A DNA stretch of 14,452 bases from Candidatus Saccharimonadota bacterium (GTDB lineage Bacteria > Patescibacteriota > Saccharimonadia > Saccharimonadales > EFPC-124): contig JAEHDC010000060.1 in NCBI GenBank assembly GCA_016880595.1, positions 1 through 14,452 on the forward strand, in the 5' to 3' direction. Under the pieces are notes generated by a model that ran no database searches, was not told where the DNA came from, and saw only the letters and a list, made by a program, of their open reading frames with translations. Shown here piece by piece: positions 6,283-12,949 of the stretch. Each line of letters begins with the position of its first letter. Positions within the stretch are counted from its first letter, which is position 1. Made by a program: the position numbers and the translations under genes.

Positions 6283-7101
6283 ATGGGGACAATGGTGTAC
6301 TATAATACCGGAGCACTACTAGCACTACTTGCACACATAAAGTCAATCAGAGATGGAAGAATTAATTTAACTGTCAACCAAGAAACAAAGGGCTGTATGG
6401 CCTTTGATGAACATGGATTAAGTTCAGTTGGGGATCCGAGTGCATTGTCAGCCATGATAGCCAACAGCCCTGCTGAACTCAGCTTTTTTCTATCTAAGCA
6501 TGGCCTTTGTCAACAATTCCCTACACTTTCCAAGAATGGAGTTGGGATCGCTTCGATTCTAAATACAACCATTCATTGGCCAGAGAACGTTGCAACATCT
6601 AGCGTCTTAAGTAGCACAGGGTCCTATCAAGCTGTCGAAGTTTTTAATAATTTTAGGCTCCTCGGCTTGGCCAATAATGGCACGCTCGTGCAAATAAGAC
6701 TTGATGAAGAAGAATGGCTCTGGATAGCAACAACAAAAAACCAACCAGGAAGCCCGTTGGCGCTTGCTGATCTTGCATACTTAATAATGGACAGTAATTA
6801 TTGGCCCAAGACTAAGGCCTATGCGTCTGTAACAATTCCGATATTTCAGATTGATGTTTGTATGTCGCTAGATTGGTTGAATTGCGTTCGAAGCATTGGC
6901 AACAACGAATACATCGAAAAAGCAATACAATTCATAAGCTTGCGTACCGATACCAGTGACTGCTGTACTGATGTGCAGCATACATCGTCGTCGTTCCCCT
7001 TTGATGAGCCTTACCTTGCTTGGATCACCCGACAACCAAACTACGCAGATCCACTTATTGTGGCATATGTCGATAGAGACTCTTGGGTGGCAAGCTCATA
7101 A
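6283..7101 (+). CDS. Serpin-like protein, unrecognised at full length
   Basis: 272 residues, no signal peptide or membrane segment. CGGAGG lies five bases before the ATG. I do not recognise it with certainty. The second half follows the order of the serpin fold: a V-T-I-P-I-F-Q-I-D strand near 190 (compare the serpin P-x-F-x-I-E), a D-W-L-N-C-V-R-S-I-G helix (compare D-L-x-x-x-L-x-x-L-G), then F-P-F-D-E-P-Y-L-A-W-I and P-L-I-V-A-Y-V near the end (compare F-x-A-D-x-P-F-x-F-x-I and I-L-F-x-G-R-V). Between these the stretch that would carry the reactive-centre loop is very short, and the whole protein is about 100 residues shorter than a typical inhibitory serpin. It would then be a non-inhibitory or reduced member. 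Two adjacent cysteines (C-C near 226-227) are notable. Two hairpins follow the stop. Confidence 0.55.
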   Translation: MGTMVYYNTGALLALLAHIKSIRDGRINLTVNQETKGCMAFDEHGLSSVGDPSALSAMIANSPAELSFFLSKHGLCQQFPTLSKNGVGIASILNTTIHWPENVATSSVLSSTGSYQAVEVFNNFRLLGLANNGTLVQIRLDEEEWLWIATTKNQPGSPLALADLAYLIMDSNYWPKTKAYASVTIPIFQIDVCMSLDWLNCVRSIGNNEYIEKAIQFISLRTDTSDCCTDVQHTSSSFPFDEPYLAWITRQPNYADPLIVAYVDRDSWVASS

Positions 7102-7125
7102 AATGTAAATAACGCACGGAGAACT

Positions 7126-7149
7126 GGGCGGCGGTTTGCGCCGTCGCCC
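7126..7149 (+). terminator. Hairpin after the serpin-like gene, same arms as the antiporter terminator
   Basis: GGGCGGCGG (7126-7134) pairs with CCGTCGCCC (7141-7149), one G-U pair, six-base loop, followed by AATAATTT. The arms are identical to those of the antiporter terminator read on its own strand. Confidence 0.65.
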
Positions 7150-7172
7150 AATAATTTCCAGATCTTAAACAA

Positions 7173-7193
7173 CGCCTTATAGGGCGATTTTTT
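7173..7193 (+). terminator. Second terminator between convergent genes
   Basis: CGCC (7173-7176) pairs with GGCG (7183-7186), followed by a run of six T (7188-7193). The stem is short but the layout is that of an intrinsic terminator for the plus strand. Confidence 0.5.
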
Positions 7194-7202
7194 ATTTTCG
7201 GG

Positions 7203-8087
7203 CTAAAACGCTTCTGGAAACCAGAGCGCCAAATGCTCGCATGACCTCTGAAAAGCTGGCGTTTTGGTTTTGCTCTGCAACTCGCGCGAATACGCTGCCA
7301 ACTCTTGTGTAATTGCCCAAATGCGCGCTGTTTTGATGTTAAGTTTTGTGTGCGCTAGCGAGTTATAGGTCTTAACAGCAGAATCCAACGCTGCGCTGCT
7401 CAGCCGATAAACCTGACGCAACTCTTGCTCGGCCGTGCCAATGCAAACCGCGCCAAAGTCTATAACGCCAGCAATTTTGCCGTCGCAAAGAAGTAAATTC
7501 TGAATATGTAAATCGTCGTGCACAACCACTGGCTTTGACGGACGGATGTCTTGCCAGGCTTTAAGATAGCTTTTGGCAATTTTGTCCTGAGCTGGCGTTG
7601 GTAGCGTGAAATCGCCAAGAACTCTTTGCAAATATTCATCGTAAGTCTCGCCGCCCCTATCTTGCGGCGTTAACTTGGCGTATTTTGCAGCAAACTCCTC
7701 AACATTCACCGAACAATGCAGACGATAAGCAAACTCAGCAATCTGGCTGCCAAGATCTTTCTGTTTTTGAATGGGCAGTTGGCGAAATTCTTCTTCGCTC
7801 ATGTGCTCGCCCTGTAAAAATGTTAATTCCAGATACGGCGGATCATCACAAACCCGTACAATTTTTTGCACATTTGGCAACTTAAGCTGCGAAAGCACAA
7901 AACGCTCTAGCTCGCCCCTTTTCCAAACCGCTTCACTGCGTGGAAAGCGCAAAACATGGCAGTTATCCACAATAACAATATAATTATCATAGCCGCGGTC
8001 AACATGGCAAACGCTGCGCGCATCTGGATACAAGCTGCGGACAATGTGCAAAATTTTAGATTTGTTATTGGCGATGAACTGGCGCAT
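7203..8087 (-). CDS. Aminoglycoside-phosphotransferase-family kinase
   Basis: 294 residues from ATG at 8087. Seen: the APH catalytic loop V-V-V-H-D-D-L-H-I-Q-N (H190, D192, N197) and the metal-binding I-D-F-G (D210) followed by a tyrosine-rich C-terminal lobe. The N-lobe has the R-G-Y-D-N-Y-I-V strand pattern. The family transfers phosphate from ATP to small molecules (aminoglycosides, choline, homoserine, sugars) or to proteins. The substrate here cannot be told, and antibiotic resistance should not be assumed. An in-frame ATG at 8171 would add 28 residues that do not look like the family. Instead TATAAT lies exactly six bases before the ATG at 8087 with a -35 behind it, so the transcript should begin at the start codon. 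It shares a divergent region with the DUF5666 gene. Confidence 0.85.
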   Translation of the reverse strand: MRQFIANNKSKILHIVRSLYPDARSVCHVDRGYDNYIVIVDNCHVLRFPRSEAVWKRGELERFVLSQLKLPNVQKIVRVCDDPPYLELTFLQGEHMSEEEFRQLPIQKQKDLGSQIAEFAYRLHCSVNVEEFAAKYAKLTPQDRGGETYDEYLQRVLGDFTLPTPAQDKIAKSYLKAWQDIRPSKPVVVHDDLHIQNLLLCDGKIAGVIDFGAVCIGTAEQELRQVYRLSSAALDSAVKTYNSLAHTKLNIKTARIWAITQELAAYSRELQSKTKTPAFQRSCEHLALWFPEAF

Positions 8088-8093
8088 ATTTTT

Positions 8094-8123
8094 ATTATAC
8101 GCGCTGCAAATAATTATCCCCAA
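8094..8123 (-). promoter_or_regulatory. Leaderless promoter of the APH-family kinase gene
   Basis: On the minus strand TTGGGG (8118-8123), 18 bases, TATAAT (8094-8099), six bases, ATG. The expected transcription start is the A of the start codon. No Shine-Dalgarno sequence is present. This promoter lies inside the longer reading frame that begins at 8171, which argues against that longer start. Confidence 0.6.
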
Positions 8124-8193
8124 AGTAAGCCAACTCTCAGCTTCCGCGGCTATCATTGAGCTATCCAGCATAATAACCTAAGGGAATATTTAG

Positions 8194-8694
8194 ATGGAAA
8201 ACTTTTCGATCAACGGTTCTAAAAGACAAAAATCCGGCGCAACAGTTGTAAAAGCAACTTCAATTTTTGCAATTGCCTTGCTAATTGCCGGGGCAGGCTT
8301 TTTTGGTGGTATGCAGTTTCAAAAAGGCCAATCTGGCAGCAGTGCTGTAAGCGAAACAAGGCAAGGCTACGGCAATATGGGCAGCACCGCGCCTAGCGAC
8401 CAAGGCGGCCAGATGATGAACGGTACAGTGGGTAAAGTTACAGCTGTTAGCTCGGCCAGCATTACGGTTAAAGATGAGCGCTCAAGCTCCAGCGTAACCT
8501 ATACGGTCTCTGACTCTACCACTATTTCAGAAGACGGCTCGGAAGTCACAATTGACGATGTTCAAACTGGCGACACGGTAATGATTTCCGCGGACGATTC
8601 TGACTCCACTTTGGCCTCTAGCATTCAGCTCAATCCAACCATGGGCATGGGCAATAGCGGAGCGCAAAGTAGCATTCAGACCAAAACAAATTAA
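8194..8694 (+). CDS. Membrane-anchored DUF5666-like protein
   Basis: 166 residues. A positively charged N-terminus is followed by one hydrophobic helix (about 18-40). A Gly/Ser/Gln-rich linker leads to a small beta-rich domain at 76-147 with the pattern G-T-V-x-x-V-x-x-V-S-S-A-S-I-T-V-K, Y-T-V-S-D-S-T-T-I and V-Q-T-G-D-T-V-M-I-S, typical of DUF5666. The C-terminus is low in complexity. The domain should face outside the cell. Function is unknown; such domains occur in cell-envelope proteins of many CPR bacteria and Actinobacteria. AAGGGA lies eight bases before the ATG. Confidence 0.75.
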   Translation: MENFSINGSKRQKSGATVVKATSIFAIALLIAGAGFFGGMQFQKGQSGSSAVSETRQGYGNMGSTAPSDQGGQMMNGTVGKVTAVSSASITVKDERSSSSVTYTVSDSTTISEDGSEVTIDDVQTGDTVMISADDSDSTLASSIQLNPTMGMGNSGAQSSIQTKTN

Positions 8695-8767
8695 TTTTTT
8701 ATAATTATGAGCCGCACATTAAATACACTAGTTAATTTTACCTCTGGCCATATAAATTTGCACACAG

Positions 8768-8776
8768 TGTTATCAT
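8768..8776 (+). promoter_or_regulatory. Extended -10 promoter of the nucleotidase gene
   Basis: TGT followed by TATCAT (8771-8776) is an extended -10. The GTG start codon begins seven bases later, so the transcript should be leaderless. No good -35 and no Shine-Dalgarno sequence are visible. Confidence 0.5.
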
Positions 8777-8783
8777 AGTAATT

Positions 8784-9377
8784 GTGACTAAAAAACGCTG
8801 TATCGCTTTTGACCTTGATGATGTGATATTCGGGACAGCCTATCCAATCCTCCAGTACTACAGTAGAAAATTTGGCATAACGGTTAAACCTGAGAATTTC
8901 TATTGCAGCGAGCCAAGCGTCTGGGGCGCGAGCAGTGGCGAAGTCGTCTCTGACCGCATTCAAGGTTTTCTGGAAACTACAGAACACCAGGAGCTGACAC
9001 CAACGCCAGAGGCAATCCGCGCGCTTCATCAGATTAGCCAGCGCTTCGACCTCTACGTGGTTACCGGTCGCTCCGAATGCTACGCCCAGATCACAGAACG
9101 CGCAATACAAAAGCACTTGCCTGGCATCTTTAAGTCGGTCGTGTTTACAAATTACAACAAAACAACTGCACAGCCAAAAGCGCAAGTCTGCCAAGAAATT
9201 GGCGCTGATACACTCGTGGATGATCATCTCTACCATGCTACGGCAGCCGCAAATAGCGGCATTAACGTGCTGCTTTTTGGCGACTACCCCTGGAACCAGG
9301 CAAACAATTTGCCGCCAAACATCACGCGCGTTGCAGGTTGGTACGACCTAACAAAGCTATTGTTGTACGATGAATAG
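8784..9377 (+). CDS. HAD-superfamily 5'(3')-deoxyribonucleotidase (NT5C type)
   Basis: 197 residues. The HAD nucleophile motif is F-D-L-D-D-V with D10 and D12. Motif II is V-V-T-G-R-S (T94), the motif III lysine is probably K132, and the motif IV acidic pair is D146-D147 in L-V-D-D-H. A late G-D-Y-P-W-N-Q is also typical for the NT5C group, which removes phosphate from (deoxy)nucleoside monophosphates. Length fits. GTG at 8784 is the only reasonable start, and it follows an extended -10 box without a ribosome binding site. In an organism that salvages nucleotides this enzyme would help balance the pools; that role is inferred. Confidence 0.85.
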   Translation: MTKKRCIAFDLDDVIFGTAYPILQYYSRKFGITVKPENFYCSEPSVWGASSGEVVSDRIQGFLETTEHQELTPTPEAIRALHQISQRFDLYVVTGRSECYAQITERAIQKHLPGIFKSVVFTNYNKTTAQPKAQVCQEIGADTLVDDHLYHATAAANSGINVLLFGDYPWNQANNLPPNITRVAGWYDLTKLLLYDE

Positions 9378-9393
9378 CTTTATTTAGTTACAC

Positions 9394-9427
9394 GGCCCGG
9401 GCGCAAAAACTGCCCAGCGCCCGGGCC
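9394..9427 (+). terminator. GC-rich terminator-like hairpin after the nucleotidase gene
   Basis: An 11-bp perfect stem, GGCCCGGGCGC (9394-9404) and GCGCCCGGGCC (9417-9427), 16 bases after the stop codon. No T-run follows. It sits between convergent genes and may serve both. The next 90 bases (9428-9517) hold no gene I can support. Confidence 0.7.
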
Positions 9428-9517
9428 AATTACATACTAGAAGATGGTTAGATTGACACATATTTAAACGGCACACTACTATTACCTAACAAATTTGCGA
9501 GAGTGGCCACTACACTA

Positions 9518-9829
9518 CTATGTTGTAAGACCTATTGCTGTCTTGCGCGTGTGCATTAGTACTGCTGCTAAAAGTAAAAACGCATACACCGCCACTCCCT
9601 TCTGGCCCCAAGATATAGCAGTCTCGTTGGCGTCGCAACTTTGGCTGGCGTTGTCTATAACCCTAAGCATGGTTGTGGTGTTGTTGCGGCAGGCATAAAT
9701 TGTGCCGTTGCTGGCCGGAATCGAGGCCCTGGCCACCATAAAAGAGGTTGTCGCGCTTAAAATTATACACAAAAAAGCCGCGCCGATTATTTTTAAATTA
9801 GCACGTAAAAGCCCTGTGACTTTTTGCAT
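9518..9829 (-). CDS. Small bitopic surface protein with an IYAC...LRVID...C..NE motif
   Basis: 103 residues. A hydrophobic N-terminal segment (about 13-33) acts as signal peptide or anchor. Then comes the motif I-Y-A-C (C47), L-R-V-I-D at 55-59, and S-C-D-A-N-E-T-A-I-S-W-G-Q (C65) at 64-76, and a second hydrophobic helix at 78-93 with a basic end. I know the two-cysteine motif from actinobacterial and phage-related proteins, where it often precedes collagen-like G-P-x repeats. Here the repeats are absent and a membrane helix follows instead. The cysteines could form a disulfide outside the cell. GGTGAG precedes the ATG by three bases and there is a good promoter. Function unknown; a display or adhesion role is only inferred. 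Confidence 0.75.
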   Translation of the reverse strand: MQKVTGLLRANLKIIGAAFLCIILSATTSFMVARASIPASNGTIYACRNNTTTMLRVIDNASQSCDANETAISWGQKGVAVYAFLLLAAVLMHTRKTAIGLTT

Positions 9830-9868
9830 TTGCTCACCATTTTCTTTATAAAATTAATGGACGAGCTA

Positions 9869-9897
9869 ATTATAGCCAAGCTTGGTCTTGACTGCAA
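9869..9897 (-). promoter_or_regulatory. Promoter of the 103-aa surface protein gene
   Basis: On the minus strand TTGCAG (9892-9897), 17 bases, TATAAT (9869-9874). The implied leader is about 33 bases. The promoter lies almost directly behind the stop codon of the tail-fibre-like gene, so the two genes need not be one operon. Confidence 0.65.
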
Positions 9898-9900
9898 GAG

Positions 9901-10854
9901 CTAAGCCAGGCCGATGAAAGGTGTGTAATTAGTATAAGTCGTTCCGTAACTCGTCGGGTCAATTGAACTCGGCCATGAGCTTAACGACCCTGTATAAAAT
10001 GCTCGACGAGCTGTAGACGTTATCCCATAGCCACCTGATGGAGGCACTATATTGTCCGGGATATTCCACGTTATGAGAACATTACTAGTGTAGCCTTCAA
10101 CATTTGCAGCCACATAAACATATCTATCAGAAGTTTGAGCGGCTATTGTTGAGCTAAAAGCTTTAGTAGCCCAGCCGCTAGATGTCCATAAGTTATTGTC
10201 AGTTGTAGTTGAAGTGACCAGCGTGCCGGAATCAGTATAGATTGCAAAGCCGTTCAAGCCTCCCGTACCTAGAGTTCCGGCTGTGTAAACATATGCGCCA
10301 GCACCGACTATGGCATTGTTCGCAGGAACAAAAACACGAGCAAAGGTTGCGTTGAACCAAGCAGCTTTACCTGCGTTATCCACTCCAGTCGTCGCCGTAA
10401 AAAACCCATAAGCCGACAAAGGATACACCGAAGACACACCCGTAGATGGCGTTGCCCATTTTACGCCCGTAGTCTGCGTTGAGTCGGCGGTTAAAACTTG
10501 GTTATCAGAACCAACAGTTAATTTTGTAACCGTGTCGGCTGCCGAAGCGACCAGCAAATCACCTTTTGCATCAACAACTGTGGATTGGATTGCCCCGACT
10601 ATACGGCTATCATCGCCCGCTGCTAGCGTGCCCGATGTAGTGCCTACATTTGCGCTTATTGTGCGGTTTGCGCTAAGATCCCCGCCACCGGTCAAACCCG
10701 TTCCGGCGGATATTGTTGTGGTCTTATCGGCTTTACCATAAATTGTACCGCTAGCTTTTAGCGTGCCGTCAGCATTAAGCTCAACGCTCAAAAATTCGTT
10801 GAGGATATTGCCCCATACGCCATTATCCGCCCCTGGCACTGGTAACCGAGCCAT
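9901..10854 (-). CDS. Phage-tail-fibre-like structural protein
   Basis: 317 residues with no signal peptide. The N-terminus (A-R-L-P-V-P-G-A-D, then W-G-N-I-L-N-E-F-L and N-A-D-G-T-L-K, residues 2-33) is a module I know from phage and phage-like tail proteins of Actinobacteria and their relatives. Next are T-I-S-A-G-T-G-L-T-G-G-G-D-L at 47-60 and A-K-G-D-L-L-V-A-S-A-A-D followed by L-T-A-D-S-T-Q-T-T-G-V-K-W-A at 97-134, again a fibre/virion signature. The C-terminal 180 residues are Ser/Thr/Tyr/Gly-rich and likely a beta-sandwich receptor-binding head. AAGGG precedes the ATG by seven bases. No other virion gene is in the window, so it is an orphan: a prophage remnant, a tail-like particle part encoded elsewhere, or a domesticated adhesin. 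Confidence 0.8.
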   Translation of the reverse strand: MARLPVPGADNGVWGNILNEFLSVELNADGTLKASGTIYGKADKTTTISAGTGLTGGGDLSANRTISANVGTTSGTLAAGDDSRIVGAIQSTVVDAKGDLLVASAADTVTKLTVGSDNQVLTADSTQTTGVKWATPSTGVSSVYPLSAYGFFTATTGVDNAGKAAWFNATFARVFVPANNAIVGAGAYVYTAGTLGTGGLNGFAIYTDSGTLVTSTTTDNNLWTSSGWATKAFSSTIAAQTSDRYVYVAANVEGYTSNVLITWNIPDNIVPPSGGYGITSTARRAFYTGSLSSWPSSIDPTSYGTTYTNYTPFIGLA

Positions 10855-10888
10855 TTTTTACCCTTTTATAATTTACTTTATTATTTAA

Positions 10889-10917
10889 ATGATATCATCA
10901 TGATAGCTTAAAAACAA
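10889..10917 (-). promoter_or_regulatory. Promoter of the tail-fibre-like gene
   Basis: On the minus strand TTGTTT (10912-10917), 17 bases, TATCAT (10889-10894). The -10 box overlaps the palindrome ATGATATCAT, a possible operator. The leader is about 27 bases. A divergent promoter for the Nudix gene begins 14 bases away. Confidence 0.55.
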
Positions 10918-10931
10918 ATGTCATAACATGA

Positions 10932-10960
10932 TTGGCATAAAGTTATTCTTAAATTATACT
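10932..10960 (+). promoter_or_regulatory. Leaderless promoter of the Nudix-like gene
   Basis: TTGGCA (10932-10937), 17 bases, TATACT (10955-10960), six bases, then the ATG at 10967. This is a near-consensus promoter whose start site should coincide with the start codon. No Shine-Dalgarno sequence is present. Confidence 0.65.
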
Positions 10961-10966
10961 ACGTTT

Positions 10967-11413
10967 ATGATGGATGAAAACACTTGGTTTCAACAGCCGA
11001 GTACTCGACCGACATCTGTTGTAGTCGTCGTTCAAAGCCACCAGAGCCTGCTAATTATACAACGTCTTTGCGAGCCGAATATTGGCAAATGGATGCTGCC
11101 AGAGTGCAATGTCTCCAGCTACGAGACCTTAAAAAGAGCAGCTGCTCGCGTGGTTCAAGAAACGGCGGGCATTATCGTAGTGCGTCCACAGCTCATTGCC
11201 TTATTTGATAATCCGCAGCGCAATATCCAGCGCTCAATTGCAATTGCATTTTCAATGAAGCCAATTAGTACGCCTGACAGCGCTGCTCCAAATCTGCATG
11301 GAAGTAAACAGTTTGCGCCAAAATGGTGCAGAATTTGTGAACTGCCAATGGAACAAATGGCCCATGACCATGCCAAAATTATCAATAGTTATTTGGCAAT
11401 GTTAAGGCGTTAA
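10967..11413 (+). CDS. Nudix-fold protein with a degraded Nudix box
   Basis: 148 residues. The fold is visible from V-V-V-V-Q-S-H-Q-S-L-L-I-I-Q-R, G-K-W-M-L-P at 40-45, and the helix ending R-V-V-Q-E-T-A-G-I at 61-69. Aligned to the Nudix box G-x5-E-x7-R-E-U-x-E-E-x-G-U, position 1 Gly is C47, E53 is kept, R61 is kept, the next Glu is V62, E65 is kept, and the last Glu is T66. Two of the three usual box metal ligands are therefore lost, and the G-G before it is E-C. It may bind nucleotides without hydrolysing them, or be decaying. The reading frame is open from an earlier ATG at 10928, but the promoter overlaps those codons, so the start is set at 10967 (10970 is possible). Confidence 0.75.
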   Translation: MMDENTWFQQPSTRPTSVVVVVQSHQSLLIIQRLCEPNIGKWMLPECNVSSYETLKRAAARVVQETAGIIVVRPQLIALFDNPQRNIQRSIAIAFSMKPISTPDSAAPNLHGSKQFAPKWCRICELPMEQMAHDHAKIINSYLAMLRR

Positions 11414-11423
11414 TCAACCTCAC

Positions 11424-11454
11424 GCTTGCCCGCCATTACAAGTGGCGGGCAAGC
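11424..11454 (+). terminator. Terminator of the Nudix-like gene
   Basis: A 12-bp perfect stem, GCTTGCCCGCCA (11424-11435) and TGGCGGGCAAGC (11443-11454), with a seven-base loop, 11 bases after the stop. It is followed by CAAATTTAAAATT, with no strict T-run. Confidence 0.7.
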
Positions 11455-11482
11455 CAAATTTAAAATTAAACTGCTTAAGCTA

Positions 11483-11512
11483 TTGCATTAGGTTGCTAAA
11501 CTAAACTATAAT
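11483..11512 (+). promoter_or_regulatory. Promoter of the secreted propeller-like gene
   Basis: TTGCAT (11483-11488), 18 bases, TATAAT (11507-11512). The implied leader of about 58 bases contains a small AACCC/GGGTT hairpin and a GTGC/GCAC hairpin before the ribosome binding site AGGGAGG. Confidence 0.65.
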
Positions 11513-11576
11513 CCAATTAACCCAATTAGGGTTGAACGTGCTTCGAAGGCACATTTTACAAGTAGGGAGGGTTTGC

Positions 11577-12566
11577 GTGAGCAAGCTTGCACGCTGGATC
11601 GGCGCCGCAATGGTACCGATCGTCGGCTTGGCAACGGCGCTAGTCGTTGCTACACCGGCAGAAGCCACGCCCGCAACGTCGCGGGTAGGCTTCATTCGGT
11701 CCGATGGCGATTTGTTCGCCAAGGACGCCGGATCTACACTGTACAACGGCGGCTTCTCGATCGTGGATGACTCAAAAACGATCAAGAAATTTGCCGTAGG
11801 CGGTAACTGCCTGGTTCTCCTGACCTCAACGGGGGCGTTGTTCGCCAAGACGATCAACAACATCGCACAGGGAACACCGTATCTCGGTGGCTGGAGTCAG
11901 GAAGTAGCTTCTGGCGTCTCTGACTTTGCTGTCAGCTCCACCTGTCTGCAAACGATCCTTGACACCGGAGGCAAGATCTACGCACGCTACGGTGTGGGTA
12001 CAACCTGGTATTCCCAGGAAGACTCAGGCACCGTATCACAGATCGCCAACGGTGGCGACTACCAGATGCTGCGCCGCAGCGACGGTGCAGTCTTTGCTAA
12101 GCACGGCAACATCTACACTAACGGCGGCTGGACCCTGGAAGCCGACGCTGCAGTCGACGCGGCTGACATCGCCATTGCTGCCGACGGTTTGCAGATGTAT
12201 GTCAATGGCACTGGTGAAACACTTGCCCGGAGTGGGATTGGCACAAGCTGGACGACCGAGGACAGCGCCTCGCCAGCTGTGACGGACATCGCAACTGGAG
12301 GCGGCGTTCAGATGCTGCTTCGTAGCGATGGCACAGTATTTGCTCGTTCCGGCATTGGCATCGGTGGCTGGACAGCAGAGGCCACTAGCGTCAACCAGAT
12401 CGACGCCAGTGACACGGGTCTGCAGGTTTTCTTGACTGCCGACCGCAAGCTCTGGGGAAGTTACTCGATCGCCAACAGCGGTTGGACTTGCCTGGATGAC
12501 TCGCTGTCCATCAGGCTGCTGTCAGAGAACAGCAGCGTTGCAACCATTACGGCAGAACAAATCTAA
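11577..12566 (+). CDS. Secreted protein of seven ~40-residue repeats, probable beta-propeller
   Basis: 329 residues. The frame is open from TTG at 11532, but AGGGAGG six bases before GTG at 11577 and a textbook signal peptide (S-K-L-A-R, hydrophobic core, A-E-A then T-P-A-T-S) fix the start there. The mature part is a chain of about seven repeats with the pattern S-D-G-x-L/V-F-A-K/R, a Gly-rich stretch, G-G-W-T-x-E, then I-A-x-G-x-x-x-Q-M-L-L. Good copies of the opening motif are R-S-D-G-D-L-F-A-K, R-S-D-G-A-V-F-A-K and R-S-D-G-T-V-F-A-R. The last repeat is incomplete. Short repeats of this form suggest a propeller of the tachylectin or RCC1-like kind, hence carbohydrate or surface binding (inferred). 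Codons end in C or G far more often than in the neighbours, which suggests recent acquisition, probably from a GC-rich actinobacterium. Confidence 0.8.
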   Translation: MSKLARWIGAAMVPIVGLATALVVATPAEATPATSRVGFIRSDGDLFAKDAGSTLYNGGFSIVDDSKTIKKFAVGGNCLVLLTSTGALFAKTINNIAQGTPYLGGWSQEVASGVSDFAVSSTCLQTILDTGGKIYARYGVGTTWYSQEDSGTVSQIANGGDYQMLRRSDGAVFAKHGNIYTNGGWTLEADAAVDAADIAIAADGLQMYVNGTGETLARSGIGTSWTTEDSASPAVTDIATGGGVQMLLRSDGTVFARSGIGIGGWTAEATSVNQIDASDTGLQVFLTADRKLWGSYSIANSGWTCLDDSLSIRLLSENSSVATITAEQI

Positions 12567-12606
12567 CTCTCCTTACAACTCCATCTCAATGACTGAGGTG
12601 GCGCCC

Positions 12607-12626
12607 GCCGAGAGCGATATCTCGGC
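12607..12626 (+). terminator. Terminator of the propeller-like gene
   Basis: GCCGAGA (12607-12613) pairs with TCTCGGC (12620-12626) around a six-base loop, about 40 bases after the stop codon, followed by an AT-rich stretch with TTTTA. Confidence 0.6.
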
Positions 12627-12685
12627 ATTAACATGTTTTAAAAATATATGCGTTAGCGCCAGAGTAAACCGTCGCATCTAACGCT

Positions 12686-12714
12686 TTGGATAAAAAGCAA
12701 AGGCGCGTTATACT
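12686..12714 (+). promoter_or_regulatory. Promoter of the DUF167 gene
   Basis: TTGGAT (12686-12691), 17 bases, TATACT (12709-12714). The start codon at 12728 is 13 bases after the -10 box, so the leader is only about seven bases and has no Shine-Dalgarno sequence. The -35 box coincides with a possible upstream TTG start, which is therefore rejected. Confidence 0.6.
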
Positions 12715-12727
12715 AAAAATAACACTT

Positions 12728-12949
12728 ATGAACTACTCCGTAACGGTAAAACCAGGCAGTAAAAAAGCGCCGCTTATTGAGGCGACTGGCGAAAATTCCC
12801 TAACAGTCTACGTCCGTCAACGCGCTATTGACGGCGCAGCAAACAAAGAAGTTATCCAGCTTTTGGCTAAACATTTTAAAGTAGCAAAAAGCTCAATAGA
12901 AATCCTGCACGGCCACAAAAGCCGACAGAAGATAATTTGCATTACATGA
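12728..12949 (+). CDS. DUF167 (YggU-like) family protein
   Basis: 73 residues, ending in TGA. The family pattern is clear: V-K-P-G-S-K-K near the start, L-T-V-Y-V-R, D-G-A-A-N-K at 35-40, and the closing G-H-K-S-R-Q-K at 62-68. DUF167 proteins are small alpha/beta proteins found in bacteria and eukaryotes without an established biochemical role. The ATG at 12728 is chosen because the domain starts at once and the promoter ends just before it. Its last eight bases overlap the end of the convergent Nudix pseudogene. Confidence 0.85.
   Translation: MNYSVTVKPGSKKAPLIEATGENSLTVYVRQRAIDGAANKEVIQLLAKHFKVAKSSIEILHGHKSRQKIICIT

Noticed and set aside
6098..6346. An 82-codon minus-strand frame across the divergent intergenic region
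   Set aside because: It overlaps the start of the serpin-like gene, covers the large hairpin, and has no ribosome binding site.
8088..8171. A longer start for the APH-family kinase at 8171
   Set aside because: The added 28 residues do not fit the family and the promoter lies within them.
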